DNA of 50,884 nucleotides from an uncultured Bacteroidales bacterium (GCA_937911935.1 CALDQH010000071.1:1-50884); one strand, 5' to 3'; shown: positions 1 through 8,531, counted from the first letter of the stretch. Made by a program: numbers and translations. Notes: generated by a model not told the origin, from the letters alone.

Positions 1-980
1 TAAACAATCCTCAATACCCTGTACAATTCTTGTTTACTGGTAAAGCTCACCCTGCTGATGCCGGTGGTCAAAAATTGATCCAAAACATCGTTGAAATTTC
101 TCGTCGTCCTGAGTTTGTAGGCAAAATTATCTTCTTGGATAACTACGACATGGCTTTGGCTAAACGCTTGATTTCGGGTGTTGATATTTGGTTGAATACT
201 CCTACTCGTCCTTTGGAAGCATCTGGTACTTCTGGCGAAAAAGCAGAAATGAACGGTGTTCTTAACTTCTCTGTATTGGACGGCTGGTGGTACGAAGGTT
301 ACCGCGAAGGTGCAGGTTGGGCATTGACCGACAAACGTACCTATCAAAACCAAGCACACCAAGACCAATTGGACGCTGCTACCATCTATCAAATGTTGGA
401 AGAAGAAATCATTCCACTTTATTTCAGCAAAAACAGCAAAGGCTACTCTCCAGAATGGGTTGGCTACATCAAAAACTCGTTTGCTAAAATCGCTCCTATC
501 TACACCACCAAACGTATGTTGGACGATTATATCGATCGTTTCTATAGCAAACAAGCTAAACGTGCTAAAACCTTGAAAGCTAACAACTTTAGCAAAGCTA
601 AAGAAATCGCTGCATGGAAAGAAAAAGTAGCTAACGTTTGGGATAGCATCGAAATCTGCGAAACCAACGTTAATAACAACCACCAAATTACCGCAGAATC
701 TGGCGCAGCTAACTCTTTGGCAGTTACTATCGACGTTAAAGATGCTTCTTTGGCAGACAGCTTCGGTATCGAATTGGTTACTTTGAAAAACGTAGATGGC
801 ATGGACAAACTAAACAAAACCTTCGAACTTCAAGTAGTTCGCAAAGAAGGTTCTAAAGTTACCTTCGACGGCAACTTCATGTCAACTGCAAGCGGTGCTT
901 ACAAAATGGCATTGCGTTTGTTCCCAAAATCAGCAGAACTTCCTCACCGTCAAGACTTCTGCTACGTACGTTGGTTCTAA
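1..980 (+). CDS. Alpha-glucan (glycogen) phosphorylase, C-terminal part
   Basis: This is the 3' end of a gene that begins before the window; the frame is open to base 3 and reads through the first in-frame TTG at base 30 without a break, so that codon is not the start. The product belongs to the alpha-glucan/glycogen phosphorylase family (GT35), which releases glucose-1-phosphate from alpha-1,4-glucans with a PLP cofactor in the cytoplasm. Visible family signatures are FTGKAHPAD, the segment DIWLNTPTRPLEASGTSG and the following NGVLNFSVLDGWW stretch, which form part of the active and PLP-binding region. About 325 residues are present, ending in a beta-rich tail typical of the long bacterial/archaeal form. 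A strong hairpin terminator follows directly. The family is clear; substrate preference is not visible. Confidence 0.9.
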   Translation, partial: NNPQYPVQFLFTGKAHPADAGGQKLIQNIVEISRRPEFVGKIIFLDNYDMALAKRLISGVDIWLNTPTRPLEASGTSGEKAEMNGVLNFSVLDGWWYEGYREGAGWALTDKRTYQNQAHQDQLDAATIYQMLEEEIIPLYFSKNSKGYSPEWVGYIKNSFAKIAPIYTTKRMLDDYIDRFYSKQAKRAKTLKANNFSKAKEIAAWKEKVANVWDSIEICETNVNNNHQITAESGAANSLAVTIDVKDASLADSFGIELVTLKNVDGMDKLNKTFELQVVRKEGSKVTFDGNFMSTASGAYKMALRLFPKSAELPHRQDFCYVRWF

Positions 981-1001
981 TCAACAAACTAACATACAAC
1001 G

Positions 1002-1031
1002 AAAAGGTCTCCCAATTGGGAGACCTTTTTT
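1002..1031 (+). terminator. Rho-independent terminator of the phosphorylase gene
   Basis: The arms AAAAGGTCTCCC and GGGAGACCTTTT pair perfectly around a short AATT loop and run into a T-tract. It begins 22 bases after the stop codon. Confidence 0.92.
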
Positions 1032-1135
1032 ATTATGGGTAAGGCATCGCACAACATAAACACAGGCCTTGCGGTCACAAGCGACCTTAAGACCTGCCTA
1101 TTATTAGGAAGAACCCTCTACGAGGTTAATAGTAG

Positions 1136-1155
1136 GGACGCACGGTCGTGCGTCC
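1136..1155. repeat. GGACGCACG palindrome
   Basis: The perfect inverted repeat GGACGCACG/CGTGCGTCC is separated by two bases and has no T-tract. It lies between two terminators and no gene covers it. I believe similar palindromes are scattered in other Bacteroidetes genomes, but only one copy is seen here. Confidence 0.6.
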
Positions 1156-1164
1156 GCAAAAAGA

Positions 1165-1192
1165 AAAGGCTGACTCTTACGAATCAGCCTTT
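1165..1192 (-). terminator. Terminator of tRNA-His
   Basis: The arms AAAGGCTGA and TCAGCCTTT pair perfectly. Read on the minus strand the hairpin starts two bases after the tRNA 3' end and is followed by a T-rich tract. Confidence 0.85.
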
Positions 1193-1193
1193 G

Positions 1194-1267
1194 GGTGAAA
1201 GACGGGGCTCGAACCCGCGACACTCGGAACCACAATCCGATGCTCTGCCAACTGAGCTACAATCACC
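1194..1267 (-). tRNA. tRNA-His (anticodon GTG)
   Basis: On the minus strand a full cloverleaf folds. It has the extra 5' G (G-1) opposite discriminator C73 that marks tRNA-His, a D arm GCTC/GAGC, an anticodon stem TCGGA/TCCGA with loop TTGTGGT, a five-base variable loop, and a T arm with loop TTCGAGC. CCA is not encoded. The acceptor stem carries two adjacent U-U mismatches (positions 5-68 and 6-67), which is unusual; all other stems are well paired. A Bacteroidetes promoter lies just upstream and a terminator just downstream, so it is probably a single-gene transcript. Confidence 0.93.
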
Positions 1268-1287
1268 ATGTTGTCTTTAAGACGATG

Positions 1288-1317
1288 CAAAGATACTACA
1301 AATTTTGTATTCTACAA
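1288..1317 (-). promoter_or_regulatory. Promoter of tRNA-His
   Basis: Read on the minus strand there is a -33 TTG (1315-1317), a 19-base spacer and the -7 box TATCTTTG (1288-1295), about 20 bases upstream of the tRNA. This matches the Bacteroidetes sigma-ABfr consensus. Confidence 0.75.
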
Positions 1318-1332
1318 GTGTTTTTGTAATAT

Positions 1333-2169
1333 TTATTTTTTAACGAGCACAATACCGTTGTCCTTCAACAAAATAAGTCGTTTTTTATACAACTCGCCTA
1401 CCGCTTTTTTGTAGGTTTTCTTGCTCATTCCACACACCTCGTAAATGGTTTCAGCAGGCGATTTGTCGGTTGTAGGAAGAAAACCACCCATTCTTTCAAG
1501 CAATTGCATCAAGCGAGCTGCTTCGCCCTCTATTGCCACGTAACCAGACCTGCGCAAACGCACATCAATTTTGCCATCCTCACGCATGCGACGAATATAT
1601 GCAGGCATTCTATCGCCTATGGCAAGTGGCTTAAATACTTCGTTTTTATACACCAAGCCAACAAAGGCATCGTTAATCAAGACTTTATACCCTAACTCGG
1701 TTGTAGATGCCACCATAACCTGAACCTCATCACTCTCTGCAAAAGTGGGTTGCAAGGTTTTATCCAACAAACGACCCCAACGCATGGTTGCTACCACTCT
1801 ACTGGTTTTTGCATCTAAATACAAACCAACTACTACCGTATCTCCTTCGTTTACATCGGCTGTCTGCTCACTAAAAGGCAAGAACAAATCTTTCATAATG
1901 CCCCATTCTAAAAAGGCACCATAAGAGCCTACCGCTTTTACTTTTAGGGGGACAATATCACCTACTACTGCCAACGGTTTATCAGTAGTAGCAATCAAGC
2001 GATCGTCGCCATCGGTATAGATAAAGACATCCAAGTAATCGTCTATCTGTGCATCTGCTGGCACATAACGATTGGGAAGCAAGATTTCTCCAGCTTCTTC
2101 GCCATCTAAATACAAGCCAAACGCTACGCGTTTTACTATTTTGAGGGTGTTGTAAGATCCGACGTTCAT
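1333..2169 (-). CDS. CvfB-like S1-domain RNA-binding protein
   Basis: This 278-residue protein fits the CvfB family of S1-domain proteins with a C-terminal winged helix. Two S1-like folds can be seen: one around residues 65-130 (VGDIVPLKVKAVGSYGAFLEWGI...LFLPFSEQ) and one around residues 140-205 (ELGYKVLINDAFVGLVYKNEV). A C-terminal helical part from about residue 235 (TIYEVCGMSKKTYKKAVGELYKK) looks like the winged helix. The length matches the family. It is predicted cytoplasmic and to bind RNA; in Staphylococcus the family affects virulence gene expression, but its role in Bacteroidales is unknown. It ends 65 bases from tRNA-His and starts after a hairpin-rich intergenic stretch, so it is probably transcribed alone. 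Confidence 0.8.
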   Translation of the reverse strand: MNVGSYNTLKIVKRVAFGLYLDGEEAGEILLPNRYVPADAQIDDYLDVFIYTDGDDRLIATTDKPLAVVGDIVPLKVKAVGSYGAFLEWGIMKDLFLPFSEQTADVNEGDTVVVGLYLDAKTSRVVATMRWGRLLDKTLQPTFAESDEVQVMVASTTELGYKVLINDAFVGLVYKNEVFKPLAIGDRMPAYIRRMREDGKIDVRLRRSGYVAIEGEAARLMQLLERMGGFLPTTDKSPAETIYEVCGMSKKTYKKAVGELYKKRLILLKDNGIVLVKK

Positions 2170-2369
2170 AAACTAATTCTAAAATTACTCACTCTGTTCG
2201 TAATTGAAAGCCTAAAATTACTCACATTCGTTCGTGATTTTAGGCTACACCTCAGCAAACCTGCAAGCAGGTTTAGTTTATGTTCAATTTGGTTTATCCA
2301 AGTAAACTTGGCTAATCCAAATTTCACATAAAATACCTCAATTTCATTGAGGTTTGCTTTCGGTTTGCA
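2170..2369. repeat. Intergenic cluster of four short hairpins
   Basis: No gene is seen here. Four inverted repeats follow one another: AGCCTAAAAT.../...ATTTTAGGCT (about 2210-2246), AAACCTGC/GCAGGTTT (about 2259-2276), CCAAGT/ACTTGG inside a longer AATTTGG/CCAAATT pair (about 2286-2324), and ACCTCAAT/ATTGAGGT (about 2335-2353). They could be terminators for the flanking minus-strand genes or a decayed repeat element. Confidence 0.6.
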
Positions 2370-3944
2370 CTAAAATTCTGAAGTAAAGTGGAACCTAATG
2401 TTCTTAAAATCCGATTGCGCCATTTGCAATACATAGTTAGAGTCCGCCAAGAATACATCGCGTCCTTCTTTGTCTTTTGCCATGTATTGGTATTTGCGCT
2501 TTTTAAAGTTTTCTAATTCGGCAGCGTCGTCGCTTTCTATCCAACAAGCTTTGTACAAATGAATGGGTTCCCATTTACATTGGGCTCCGTATTCGTGCAA
2601 CAAGCGATACTGAATAACCTCAAACTGCAACTGACCTACCGTACCAATAATTTTTCTGCCATTAAATTGGTTTACAAACAGCTGTGCTACCCCTTCGTCC
2701 ATCAATTGGTCTATGCCTTTTTGCAATTGTTTTTGTTTCATGGGGTCGGCATTTTCGATGTATTTAAACATCTCGGGCGAGAAACTGGGCAAGCCCTTAA
2801 AGTGAATTTGCTCACCTGCTGTTAGCGTATCGCCAATTTTAAAGTTACCCGTATCTGGCAAGCCTATAATATCGCCTGCAAAAGCTTCGTCAACGGTTTC
2901 TTTCTTTTGCGCCATAAACGCTGTAGGAGCAGAGAATTTCATCATCTTACCGTGGCGAATATGCTTGTAATTAACGTTGCGTTCAAATTTGCCCGAGCAT
3001 ATTTTTACAAAGGCAATACAACTACGGTGATTGGGGTCCATGTTGGCGTGAATCTTAAACACAAAACCCGAAAAAGCATTTTCGTAAGGGTCTATTTTGC
3101 GTTCAATGGCCTCTACAGGACGGGGCGATGGTGCAATTTCTACAAAGCAATCCAACAATTCTTTTACCCCAAAGGTATTGAGCGCACTACCAAAGAAAAC
3201 AGGAGCCAAATCGCCTGCCAAATATTCATTTACGTCAAATTCGGAATAAACACCCTCTATCAGTTCCAAATCGTCGCGCAATTTAGCAGCATCGGTATCG
3301 CCTACATAATCTTCTAATTCTTTACTATTCAAGTCGATAGCAACGGTTTCGCTAACGGTTTGCTTATTGGGGGTATATAAATTTAAACTGGTTTGATGGA
3401 TGTTATAAACACCTTTAAACGATGCACCGCTGTTAATGGGCCAACTAAGTGGACGCACATGAATACCCAATTCCGATTCCACTTCGTCTAGCAAATCGAA
3501 GGGGTCTTTACCTTCGCGGTCCATTTTGTTTACAAACACCATAACAGGGGTTTTGCGCATGCGACATACTTGCATCAACTTGCGTGTCTGTGTTTCGACA
3601 CCTTTGGCAGAGTCAATCACAATGATAACGCTATCTACTGCGGTAAGTGTACGGAATGTATCTTCGGCAAAGTCTTGGTGACCTGGGGTATCCAGAATAT
3701 TGATTTTGTAATCCCTGTACTCAAAACCCATTACCGAGGTGGCCACCGAGATACCACGTTGCTTTTCTATCTCCATCCAGTCGGACGTGGCGGTCTTTTT
3801 AATCTTATTCGATTTTACGGCACCTGCAATGTGAATAGCGCCCCCAAACAACAACAACTTCTCTGTCAATGTGGTTTTACCTGCGTCAGGGTGCGATATA
3901 ATAGCAAACGTGCGTCGGCGGTTAATTTCTTCTTTTAATTCCAT
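2370..3944 (-). CDS. prfC: Peptide chain release factor 3
   Basis: RF3 is the translational GTPase that removes RF1/RF2 from the ribosome after termination. The 524-residue length is normal for the family. The G domain shows the P-loop SHPDAGKTTLTEK (about residues 17-29), DTPGHQDF (85-92) and FVNKMDRE (G4). RF3-specific sequence continues through the domain II and III region, for example NPFD-type DPFDLLDEVESELGI and the C-terminal VGQLQFEVIQYRL. It has a divergent promoter shared with the DUF4494 gene and appears to be a single-gene unit. I saw no truncation or missing motif. Confidence 0.96.
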   Translation of the reverse strand: MELKEEINRRRTFAIISHPDAGKTTLTEKLLLFGGAIHIAGAVKSNKIKKTATSDWMEIEKQRGISVATSVMGFEYRDYKINILDTPGHQDFAEDTFRTLTAVDSVIIVIDSAKGVETQTRKLMQVCRMRKTPVMVFVNKMDREGKDPFDLLDEVESELGIHVRPLSWPINSGASFKGVYNIHQTSLNLYTPNKQTVSETVAIDLNSKELEDYVGDTDAAKLRDDLELIEGVYSEFDVNEYLAGDLAPVFFGSALNTFGVKELLDCFVEIAPSPRPVEAIERKIDPYENAFSGFVFKIHANMDPNHRSCIAFVKICSGKFERNVNYKHIRHGKMMKFSAPTAFMAQKKETVDEAFAGDIIGLPDTGNFKIGDTLTAGEQIHFKGLPSFSPEMFKYIENADPMKQKQLQKGIDQLMDEGVAQLFVNQFNGRKIIGTVGQLQFEVIQYRLLHEYGAQCKWEPIHLYKACWIESDDAAELENFKKRKYQYMAKDKEGRDVFLADSNYVLQMAQSDFKNIRFHFTSEF

Positions 3945-3978
3945 GCTCTATGCGCTTATACAATGTTTAAATTTTGCA

Positions 3979-4041
3979 CAAAAATAGTCATTTTTTGCCG
4001 ATTAGGCAAGTTGACACTTTAAGCAAAAAAAGTTACCTTTG
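3979..4041. promoter_or_regulatory. Back-to-back divergent promoters for prfC and the DUF4494 gene
   Basis: The rightward promoter has TTG at 4011-4013, a 20-base spacer and TACCTTTG at 4034-4041. The leftward one has its -33 CTTG read from CAAG at 4007-4010, a spacer of about 20 bases and the -7 box TATTTTTG (3979-3986 on the minus strand). The two -33 elements lie together as CAAGTTG, so the two promoters occupy adjoining faces of one short site. Confidence 0.7.
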
Positions 4042-4068
4042 CATCTACAAAATAAACAATATCACTTT

Positions 4069-4527
4069 ATGGAACAAAAATACGAATGTCGCATCCGTTA
4101 CGACAAAAACATAGACGGAAAAATGAAGAAAGTAACCGAAGCTTACTTGGTAGATGCTTTGTCTTATACCGAGGCAGAAGCTCGCATTATCAAAGAACAA
4201 TGCCAATACATTGGGGGTGAGTACCAAATTACCAACATCAAACGCGCTAAATATGCCGAACTATTTCCCAGCCAGTTAGACAGCGACGACCGTTGGTACA
4301 ACTGCAAAATTCACATCATGTTGCTTGACGAAGCCAAAGGCGTAGAAAAGAAAGTAGCACAAATGCTTTTGGTACAAGCATCGTCGGTAGAAACCGCCAT
4401 CAAATACCTCAACGAGGGCATGAAAGGCACCCTATCTGATTACGTTATTGTAGCCGTATCAGAAAGCCCTATTGTGGATTTCTTTCCCTACACCCCCGAT
4501 AGCGTAATTGTAAAATCGATAGAATAA
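4069..4527 (+). CDS. DUF4494 family protein
   Basis: This 152-residue protein matches the Bacteroidetes-specific DUF4494 family; its function is unknown. The start at 4069 (MEQKYECRIRYDK) is preferred over an in-frame codon at 4039 because the latter would overlap the -7 box at 4034-4041. The sequence is soluble, with no signal peptide or membrane segment, and mixed alpha/beta character (SYTEAEARIIKEQC, VSESPIVDFFPYTP). It has its own promoter and stands between prfC (divergent) and the lytic transglycosylase operon (convergent), so context gives no functional hint. Confidence 0.8.
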   Translation: MEQKYECRIRYDKNIDGKMKKVTEAYLVDALSYTEAEARIIKEQCQYIGGEYQITNIKRAKYAELFPSQLDSDDRWYNCKIHIMLLDEAKGVEKKVAQMLLVQASSVETAIKYLNEGMKGTLSDYVIVAVSESPIVDFFPYTPDSVIVKSIE

Positions 4528-4542
4528 ACTCGCTACGCGAGT

Positions 4543-4617
4543 TGTTGCTTGTCTCCTGTCGCTTGTCGCTTGTGAATAACTTGACTATTGACAAGTGACT
4601 ATTGACTAGCGACTATT
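4543..4617. repeat. Intergenic word repeat of the GTCGCTTGT / GACTATTGACTAGC type
   Basis: Short variants of TTGTCGCTTGT and TTGACTATTGACAAGTGACTATTGACTAG follow one another. A near-identical piece (GACAAGTGACTATTGACTAGC) recurs at about 8335-8357, and related words occur at 37776-37806 and 39517-39568. The last bases of this copy contain the stop codon of the convergent lytic transglycosylase gene (4613-4615). Confidence 0.75.
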
Positions 4618-5905
4618 TAACGGGTAATTTTATAACCTGCCCAATTTGAAGGACATTTAGTTTTTTAGGTGCGTTGGCCTTGCGGATTGCCGCAACCGAC
4701 ACACCTTTCTTTTTGGCTATGGTCCAAAGATTATCGCCCGAGCGCACCTTGTAGGTGGTTTGCATGGCAATCTTGTTTTCTATCTTGCGCGAAATTAACT
4801 CGCTTTTATAAGCCACTATCGAATCTTTTTGCGACAAAAATTTATACGCCACATCGCCTGGCAAACAAAGGGTGCAAGGACGCGAATTGCCTGGTACCAA
4901 ATCGTAACGGTATTGTGGATTCAAGCGACGAAGCTCGTCGATATGTACACCCAAACAATCCGAAATCTGCTCTAAATGAACTCGATAGTTTACGCACAAG
5001 GTATCTGCCACCACGGGTAGTTTTAACTCCGATGGGCAAATATGGTATAAACTTTCGGCATAGTACATGGCATAATTAGCTGCGATAAAGGCTGGAACGT
5101 AACCGCGTGTTTCGCGTGGTAAATATTCGTAAATATCCCAATAATCACGTTTTCCACCCGAACGACGTATGGCTTTGTTTACATTACCAGGGCCACAATT
5201 ATATGCTGCAATGACCAACATCCAATCGCCATAAATTTCGTACAAATCTTTTAGGTATGCCACCGCTGCCTTAGACGATTTATAAGGGTCGCATCTTTCG
5301 TCTATTAACGAGTTTACTTCCAACCCATACAACCTGCCCGTTGCTGGCATAAATTGCCACAAGCCTGCTGCTCCCACATACGATTTAGCCGACGGGTTAA
5401 GTGCCGATTCAATAACAGGCAAATATTTTAACTCCAAAGGCAAACCTCCTGCCTCCAAAGCGTTTTCGAAAATCGGAAAATAATATTTAGAAAGTGCCAA
5501 CAAAGAAGATAGCCTTTTGGGATAGCGTTTTACGTACGAATCAATATACGAACGAACCACCTGATTGTAAGGCATTTCGATAATAGTTGGCATTTGCGAT
5601 AGGTAGCATACGTAGTCTTCTTTTTGCATGGTGTCTTGCAACACAGCCGATTGGCACGAATCGCTTTGCACCAATTCGTAGCGCCAACGCACATAACCTT
5701 CTTCGATGATGCGGTCAAAAACAGCCATTTCGGCACTATCCTGCATCATACTATCGGCAGAGGCGTGCAACAAGGTGTCTGCCACCAAACTATCCGAAAC
5801 AGCTATCGACAAAGAATCAGAGATAGCAACTTGTGTATGATGGGTTGTTGCCCACAAAGGCAAAAAAGAGAGTAAAAAAAGTGTTTGTATATAAAAACGT
5901 TTCAT
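4613..5905 (-). CDS. Membrane-bound lytic murein transglycosylase (MltD-like) with LysM
   Basis: This 430-residue exported enzyme probably cleaves peptidoglycan glycan strands. A signal peptide covers about residues 1-20. After a Ser/Asp-rich linker comes an SLT/goose-lysozyme-like domain, with catalytic Glu166 in YLPVIESALNPSAKS and the family motif GAAGLWQFMPATGR. A divergent LysM-like stretch (about 305-350) and a clear C-terminal LysM (YKVRSGDNLWTIAKKKGVS, about 386-430) would bind the wall. Length and order match Bacteroidetes MltD-like proteins. It is the last gene of the parA-parB-DUF5683 operon, four bases after the DUF5683 gene, which links wall remodelling with chromosome segregation. 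Its TAG stop lies inside an intergenic repeat. Confidence 0.9.
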   Translation of the reverse strand: MKRFYIQTLFLLSFLPLWATTHHTQVAISDSLSIAVSDSLVADTLLHASADSMMQDSAEMAVFDRIIEEGYVRWRYELVQSDSCQSAVLQDTMQKEDYVCYLSQMPTIIEMPYNQVVRSYIDSYVKRYPKRLSSLLALSKYYFPIFENALEAGGLPLELKYLPVIESALNPSAKSYVGAAGLWQFMPATGRLYGLEVNSLIDERCDPYKSSKAAVAYLKDLYEIYGDWMLVIAAYNCGPGNVNKAIRRSGGKRDYWDIYEYLPRETRGYVPAFIAANYAMYYAESLYHICPSELKLPVVADTLCVNYRVHLEQISDCLGVHIDELRRLNPQYRYDLVPGNSRPCTLCLPGDVAYKFLSQKDSIVAYKSELISRKIENKIAMQTTYKVRSGDNLWTIAKKKGVSVAAIRKANAPKKLNVLQIGQVIKLPVK

Positions 5906-5909
5906 TCTT

Positions 5910-6623
5910 TTAAAAGTTCAGTTTACAACGAAGTCCCACCGCTCCATCGGTTTGCGCTTGGGCATCGGGCGACATAATAGCAGGAGCCACTTGCACCGAC
6001 AAATCAGGACTAATATCAAAATCGTGCATTTGTGCATCCACATAGGCATCAATCATCGTGAGCAAATAAAGCACCGCTGCACAAATTATACTCAAATCTC
6101 GGTTTCGCTGATAACCATCCTGTTTGTTTTTGATAAGACGCGTATAATAATCCAAATTAGAAGAATTCAGTTCGACCCCTGCAGGCAATACATTTTCGTA
6201 AAATTTAGAGTTGGGATCGCTATCTTTTAAATCGACATACGCTTTGCGGTAATCGACATACATTTGGTTGTTCCACGAAATGGCATAAGCCAATCCCATA
6301 ACCCCACCATAAACAATGGGGAGTTTCCAATATTGACGGTTGTAGATTTGACCCAAGCCAGGAACAACGGCTGCCAACCAAACTGCCATGTCTGGATCGG
6401 GCTGAAATTTGGCCTTAACCCGAGGGGGCGTTGCAGGAATGGTATCTTTCGAAAAAAAGAACACCTGCGTTGTATCATTAAAAACAGCAGACGAATCTTT
6501 TAACAGCACCAAATCCGATTTGAGTTGTGTGGTTATCGAATCGTTCGGCAACGAAACCTCGCCCGCTTGCAGTAGCAAGCAGTTACAAAAACATATTAAC
6601 GCTATGTAAAAACGGATTTTCAA
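5910..6623 (-). CDS. DUF5683 family membrane protein
   Basis: A 237-residue protein with a signal peptide (about residues 1-20) and the DUF5683 core, VPGLGQIYNRQYWKLPIVYGGVMGL (about 90-115), which contains short membrane-compatible segments; another lies near residues 180-195 (LSIICAAVLYLLTMIDAYVDA). It is probably in the envelope; the function is unknown. Its ATG overlaps the parB stop by four bases and it ends four bases before the lytic transglycosylase gene, so it is translationally coupled in one operon. A second protein with this core is encoded at 30180-31058. Confidence 0.82.
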   Translation of the reverse strand: MKIRFYIALICFCNCLLLQAGEVSLPNDSITTQLKSDLVLLKDSSAVFNDTTQVFFFSKDTIPATPPRVKAKFQPDPDMAVWLAAVVPGLGQIYNRQYWKLPIVYGGVMGLAYAISWNNQMYVDYRKAYVDLKDSDPNSKFYENVLPAGVELNSSNLDYYTRLIKNKQDGYQRNRDLSIICAAVLYLLTMIDAYVDAQMHDFDISPDLSVQVAPAIMSPDAQAQTDGAVGLRCKLNF

Positions 6624-7498
6624 GCGTTTTGACGAATTTGATCCATAATCGCCATGAGTTTTTCCAACTCTTCGTCGTTGGCAAACTGCAACACAATGCG
6701 ACCTTTCCCTTTGTCGTTTCTTTCTATTTTAACAGCCGTTCCAAACACCGAAGAAAGTTGCTGTCCCATGGTTGTATAAACCTCTTGCAACTCCGTATTT
6801 GTTTTCTTCTCTGCCTTTTTGGGGTTGGTCAACTCCTGCACCAACTGTTCAACTTTACGCACCGAATAACCATGTTTTACAATATCTTCGTAAAGTTTAA
6901 TCATCACAGCAGGATCTTGTACGTTAATCAGCGCACGAGCATGCCCCATGTCAATTTCTTTTTTGGTAAGCCCCAATTGAATCTCTGCGGGCAACTTAAG
7001 CAAGCGCAAGTAGTTGGTAACGGTGGTTCTTTTTTTGCCTACACGCTCGCTCAATTTTTCTTGCGTAAAACGATAATCGTCCATTAAACGCTGATAAGTA
7101 AGCGCAATTTCGATGGCGTTCAAATCCTCGCGTTGGATGTTTTCGACCAACGCCATTTCCATCATGGTTTCGTCTGATACACGTTTTACGTATGCAGGGA
7201 TTTTGGTTAGTCCAGCCAATTTAGAGGCTCGATAACGACGTTCGCCTGCAATAATCATGTACTTACCAGGCGAGGTTTCGCGCACGGTAATGGGTTGTAC
7301 CACACCTATCTCTGCAATAGAAGCTGCCAACTCTTGCAAAGCCTCTTCGTCAAAGTTGGTACGTGGTTGCCCTGGATTGGCTGTAATGTTAGCCAACTCA
7401 ATTTCTGCAATCGACGAAGAACCACTGGTTTGTACGGTAGGTTGTATATCGATAAGAGCTCCCAAGCCCCTGCCTAATGCACTTTTCTTTTCTGCCAT
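6620..7498 (-). CDS. parB: Chromosome partitioning protein ParB (Spo0J family)
   Basis: This 292-residue protein is a ParB CTP-dependent clamp that loads at parS sites and works with ParA in origin segregation. The N-terminal ParB/Srx domain shows PGQPRTNFDEEALQELAASI and the CTP-binding motifs GERRYRASKLAG and ENIQREDLN. A helix-turn-helix follows (TQEKLSERVGKKRTTVTNYLRLL, about residues 145-167), then a C-terminal dimerisation domain. It lies 9 bases after parA and overlaps the DUF5683 gene by four bases. No copy of the classical parS palindrome was found nearby. Confidence 0.95.
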   Translation of the reverse strand: MAEKKSALGRGLGALIDIQPTVQTSGSSSIAEIELANITANPGQPRTNFDEEALQELAASIAEIGVVQPITVRETSPGKYMIIAGERRYRASKLAGLTKIPAYVKRVSDETMMEMALVENIQREDLNAIEIALTYQRLMDDYRFTQEKLSERVGKKRTTVTNYLRLLKLPAEIQLGLTKKEIDMGHARALINVQDPAVMIKLYEDIVKHGYSVRKVEQLVQELTNPKKAEKKTNTELQEVYTTMGQQLSSVFGTAVKIERNDKGKGRIVLQFANDEELEKLMAIMDQIRQNA

Positions 7499-7507
7499 AA
7501 AATTGGA

Positions 7508-8272
7508 TTATGCGTTTTTCTTGATAATTTCTTCTGCCAACTGCAAATAATTGCGTGCACCCGTAGAGTCTGCGTCGTACAACAACACAGGCACACCATG
7601 ACTGGGCGATTCGCTAAGTCGGATATTACGTTGAATGATGGTTTCAAACACCATATCCTGAAAATGCTGTTTTACCTCGTCGTACACCTGACGAGCCAAA
7701 CGCAAACGAGCATCGTACATGGTCAAAAGGAAACCTTCTATTTCTAAATCTGGATTTAATCGACTCTTGATAATTTTAATGGTTACCAACAACTTACTGA
7801 TACCTTCTAAGGCATAATATTCGGCTTGCACAGGAATGATAACCGAATCGGCTGCGGTTAAACAATTAACCGTAATTAGCCCCAAAGAGGGAGAACAGTC
7901 AATTAAAATGTAATCGTATTTATCTTTGAGTGGCGTAAGGATGCGTTTTAAAAACTCTTCGCGGTTTTCTAATTTAAGCATCTCGATTTCGGCACCTACC
8001 AAATCGATGTGTGAGGGCAACACATCCAAGCCCTCGATATCCGTAGAGCGAATAGCCTGTTCAACAGGCATCGCATTGATCAAACATTCGTATATACTCT
8101 CATGAATATCCGTGATATCGATATTCAAGCCCGAAGAAGCATTGGCTTGAGGGTCGGCATCGACCAACAAAACCTTTTTTTCCATCACAGCAAGCGATGC
8201 GGCTAAATTAACGGCAGTAGTGGTTTTACCAACTCCACCTTTTTGGTTGGCAAGAGCAATTATTTTTCCCAT
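7508..8272 (-). CDS. parA: Chromosome partitioning ATPase ParA (Soj)
   Basis: This 254-residue protein is a ParA/MinD-type ATPase. It has the deviant Walker A motif QKGGVGKTTT with signature Lys11 and Lys16, the Walker A' region VDADPQANASSG and the Walker B region YDYILIDCSPSLG. There is no N-terminal HTH, which marks the chromosomal Soj type rather than the plasmid type. It heads the operon parA-parB-DUF5683-lytic transglycosylase. A candidate minus-strand -7 box TATCTTTG lies at 8373-8380, about 100 bases upstream, with a word-repeat array between it and the gene. Confidence 0.95.
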   Translation of the reverse strand: MGKIIALANQKGGVGKTTTAVNLAASLAVMEKKVLLVDADPQANASSGLNIDITDIHESIYECLINAMPVEQAIRSTDIEGLDVLPSHIDLVGAEIEMLKLENREEFLKRILTPLKDKYDYILIDCSPSLGLITVNCLTAADSVIIPVQAEYYALEGISKLLVTIKIIKSRLNPDLEIEGFLLTMYDARLRLARQVYDEVKQHFQDMVFETIIQRNIRLSESPSHGVPVLLYDADSTGARNYLQLAEEIIKKNA

Positions 8273-8282
8273 AATAATTATG

Positions 8283-8360
8283 TCGTTTGTTGCTTGTCGC
8301 TTGTCGTTTGTCGCGCGTCATTAAATATACTAGCGACAAGTGACTATTGACTAGCAACAG
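8283..8360. repeat. Intergenic word repeat, second GTCGCTTGT / GACTATTGACTAGC copy
   Basis: The stretch contains TTGTTGCTTGTCGCTTGTCG followed by GACAAGTGACTATTGACTAGC, the same two word types and in the same order as at 4543-4617. It lies in the presumed 5' leader of parA. Confidence 0.75.
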
Positions 8361-8372
8361 TTATATTAGGGG

Positions 8373-8380
8373 CAAAGATA
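8373..8380 (-). promoter_or_regulatory. -7 box upstream of parA
   Basis: Minus-strand TATCTTTG fits the Bacteroidetes consensus. The -33 region is only AT-rich, so this is a moderate call. Confidence 0.55.
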
Positions 8381-8531
8381 GTAATTTTAAAGCGACTAAT
8401 AAAGTTACAGAATCTTAATTTATACACAAAGAGAATACAAAAAGTTGATAACTTTTTTTGATCTACACCAAATAGCTTGCCAGAATCGATTTGAATGGCA
8501 AAATATTTTTTAGAAACTGCAGAAAAAATTG

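Noticed and set aside
6620..8530. parS site or replication origin near parAB
   Set aside because: I found no match to the classical parS palindrome and no DnaA-box cluster. A partly similar GGCACGTG in pheS is too short.
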